A stretch of DNA of 64,000 bases from Marchantia polymorpha subsp. ruderalis (taxonomy: Eukaryota > Streptophyta > Marchantiopsida > Marchantiales > Marchantiaceae), in contig AP031351.1 in NCBI GenBank assembly GCA_037833965.1, forward strand, positions 10,800,501 through 10,864,500. The letters are read 5' to 3'. Of this stretch, positions 61,302 to 64,000 are shown piece after piece; the first letter of the stretch is position 1; every line of letters begins with the position of its first letter. A program made the translations under genes and the position numbers. Below the pieces are notes generated by a model that worked only from the letters and a program-made list of their open reading frames with translations, searched no databases and was not told the origin of the DNA.

Positions 61302-64000
61302 AGTACACGTCAGGATGTGAGACCACTCGTGCAGATCCAGAAAGTGAGGTTAGAGATGGAGAGAAATTGGGATTAGATGGGGAATTATTGTTTCACCAAG
61401 CGCAAATAATTCATGTACAAAGTACCATATCAACGATAGCATTCCAAATGGCTGGATAAGTACCAAACCATCACGTCCCCATTATCTTACCCGTTCCTAA
61501 GCTGTAAATAGTGTCTATTAGCCTTCATTTGTCCTGTCATCTATCCGCAGTATGCTTGCAAGCTTTCACTCCAGGTTTGCAGCGTGTATGTTATGGTTAC
61601 TTGTATAGTTGATACGGTGGGCGACAGGTTCAACACGAAAACCTTCATTGTGGATGAGTTCCAAGGCTGGGGTACCTTGCTCTTTTAGTCTAGGAAATTA
61701 TTGACTCATGTCAGGTTTCTAGCGATTGAATGTTCCCGTTAAAAGGTCCACGACTTTTCCTTTCAGGTTCTCCACGAATATTGTTCCAAGTTGGCAACGA
61801 TATAGATAGGGAAGAGAAAATACGGTCTCGCTTCCCCTTTCTATCGTTCGGCAGGGGGTTGCTTGATGGAGAATGTGGCTCGTGGAAATTCGAGGTGTTT
61901 CCTGTTCCATAAAGCACTCAGAAGATAGGATGGCGTGGGAACGATAGAAAATATAGATTAGTTGAAAGGTAGTTGTATTCTCCCCTTTGTCTCTTCACGC
62001 TAAGGGTGTATGCGTTAGGGTTACATAAAGATGAAGTTCTGGCTCGTGACAAATCCATTCACGAAGAGGATTGTGTTTAGACTCACAGTGGGGTGAATAC
62101 TACTTGACAGTCAAAACTGAGTTCGAATGTATGTAGTCACAGGGTGTAGGAATGCAACTGTATCTGAATCTGTCTTTGCTGCTGTGTGCGGTCGTTTTTA
62201 ACGTTAGCGTCGGAGCAAGAATCACTCAGTATTGCTAGGTACTTCAAGTTTGGCTACCTTGTCGAATGTTCGTACGGGTGCAGGATCATGATCAAGGTAC
62301 TCTACTTGCAGGAAGTGACTTCGTCTTCATAATATCCACTAGCTACAGAATTGTGCAAAATATGTACACCTGTAGTCCGCACGATAAGCAAGATCTAGTC
62401 TCTCTTTTCCATGCTTCCCGAGGATTACTCTAGTGGCATCAGGACGAGCCTAGTTTCGAATCCGGTATGGCCGTGCTTCTGAAGACGATGTTTATCCAAG
62501 ATCCAACCTGCTTTCATTGTGGTGTGGGGAGGTTGCACTTGAAGTACATGAATAGTACATGAAGGGAAAGGAATCATGTTTGAAGGTAAGGACAAGCCGT
62601 CCAGTCATAAGCACTAAAATGTCGGTGTATGCCCAAACGTCGACTCATGTAATAACTAACACTAACGCATTCTACGAGCGGAATATACTTCACTTGCCTG
62701 TGAGTATTAGTATGAGAATGTTGTTTCGTGAAGGAAATAGGTTATGGGACTTGTTCATCTCGTGCTCCACGTCCGAGTATCAGTAGTACCAAACATTGAG
62801 GGTTGTCCTTGTACGCTACATAGATGCTATATAGGTGTTCACAGATGTTCTAAGAAGGCTCTGAACAGCGATGCGGAATAGATAGACTCCTTAAGCACTG
62901 CAGAAGCTCAGGTCTGGCCTAGTCGTTCCTGCTTTTATGTTCTATGCTCACGTCCAGAATAGCGACATTCTAAGGTGAAAAAGCTGGCTACTACCCTGAA
63001 CGTTCAGACTAAAACGAATCGTTGGAATTTGAAACTGACTAGTTGGTACAAATACTCAATCGATATGAGGCTGGTTTTTGTATGTGTTGCCCGACGGTCA
63101 AATGCTTATCATGGCGCAAGCCCGCAGTCCGAACAGCACAATCGCTTCCAGTGAATACTTAATTTTTGAGGGCAAGCTGTCTTCGTTGTGTGCCAATAGA
63201 CAGTGATCAACTTTCAAAATGGCGAGTTTTCCTCTTGGGTGCTGTGTTCCAACAAGACAAGACGTCTACAGATTTGAGCGAACTTCAGTCATGAGCAAAT
63301 GCACTGAGTTCTTGTGTAACGGCAAAAACCTGTCGGAAGATTGCTCATCAAAACCAGTCGTAATACTTAAATTTACTGAGGATCTCCTCGATTTCGTGGG
63401 TTCATGCGCACATGAATGTTTCACTCGAGAAGGACTTTTGCCATTGTGGATTACATCGTATGTATATCTTCACCGTGCGCAGTAACAGCTGGAACACGCA
63501 CTCGGTACAATGTCAAAGTTATTGAATTAGAAAGATTAGATCTAGATCGCCGGATCTTAGAACGTGAAAGTACCGAAATGACCGGGAAATCGTCTGAAAG
63601 AAAGAAATCTTAGCCTAAAATGCATACATTCTAGCTAGAATTCAGATATCTGAATCTTGTTCTCAGAATCAAGTTGTCCAAATCTTGACCTTGTCAAGGT
63701 CTTGCTACCATGAAATTCATCTAATGTAGTACTTTACCAAGTTTATGTCAACACAGTATAACAGAAAGCCATACTCAAGTGGAAGATAATTAATGTTCAA
63801 TCTGTGAGGTCCATTTTTTTCAAGACGACCTGAAGAATTCCAAACTGGAACTAGACCTGCTGAACCCAGCTACAGATGTAAAACTTGCGACCAGCAAACT
63901 TTCGCAATGGTTATACTGTCGTTCCTTGAGCTCGTTCATATTGTACACACTAAACATTCATGTACTACATGTTGTTATGTGTACATATAGGCTTGAGATG
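61302..64000. other. 3' flank of the ACR gene; no gene recognised
   Basis: Several hundred bases are probably the 3' untranslated region. Beyond that I see no supported gene. A frame at 63219-63485 opens with ATG and encodes 88 residues with several cysteines but no motif I know; it is not called. No repeats or hairpins stand out. Confidence 0.55.

Noticed and set aside
63219-63485. 88-codon frame with several cysteines (+)
   Set aside because: Short, no signal peptide, no motif, no neighbouring exon. Cannot be told from chance.

Overview
This window is nuclear DNA from a land plant. Evidence: a chloroplast-targeted double Cpn10 co-chaperonin, plant-type ACR9/ACR10 and PRMT6 genes, a telo-box in a ribosomal protein promoter, TTTAGGG-type interstitial telomere motifs, and GT-AG introns spliced between short exons. 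Long GA-rich 5' leaders and compact introns fit a bryophyte, perhaps a liverwort such as Marchantia; that placement is an inference and no species-specific marker was seen.

Layout: a purple acid phosphatase (PAP1/PAP27 type, + strand, 13 exons, 1371-5945); ribosomal protein eS24 (+, 3 exons, 7383-8376); the chloroplast 20-kDa co-chaperonin CPN20 (-, 5 exons, 11620-13320), tail-to-tail with eS24; an AT-rich gap; an unrecognised multi-exon minus-strand gene (about 17324-21508); then, head-to-head with it, protein phosphatase 5 (+, 12 exons, 23530-28630). At 29588-31189 (-) lies an intronless, broken copy of the spliceosomal WD40 gene PRP4 (LACHESIS). It is followed by a single-exon NAA10 N-terminal acetyltransferase (+, 34588-35352). 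A very AT-rich gene-free stretch (about 37.5-43.4 kb) leads to a complete 613-bp non-autonomous hAT element with an 8-bp target duplication (44064-44676). That sits 1.3 kb upstream of arginine methyltransferase PRMT6 (+, 13 exons, 46018-51037). A mostly GC-rich, gene-poor 7.6 kb follows, then an ACT-domain-repeat protein of the ACR9/ACR10 group (+, 6 exons, 58642-61301).

The recognisable genes are ordinary, unlinked housekeeping or regulatory genes: phosphate metabolism, translation, plastid protein folding, signalling, N-terminal acetylation, arginine methylation and amino-acid sensing. They do not form a pathway cluster. Exon joins were checked by hand for reading frame and conserved protein sequence, so the exon coordinates are models, not transcript data.

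The most notable observations are: (1) PP5 intron 7 is exactly 168 nt, stop-free and in frame, and would encode a hydrophobic insert like the membrane isoform known in other plants; (2) the intact hAT-type MITE with a dense GGTTAAC subterminal array; (3) a PRP4 retropseudogene with a hairpin-forming insertion at one of its frameshifts; (4) several other short perfect hairpins that look like template-switch footprints; (5) a GC-AG intron in PRMT6; and (6) a 13-residue in-frame duplication inside the catalytic domain of an intronless NAA10. I did not find a wholly new multi-gene system.
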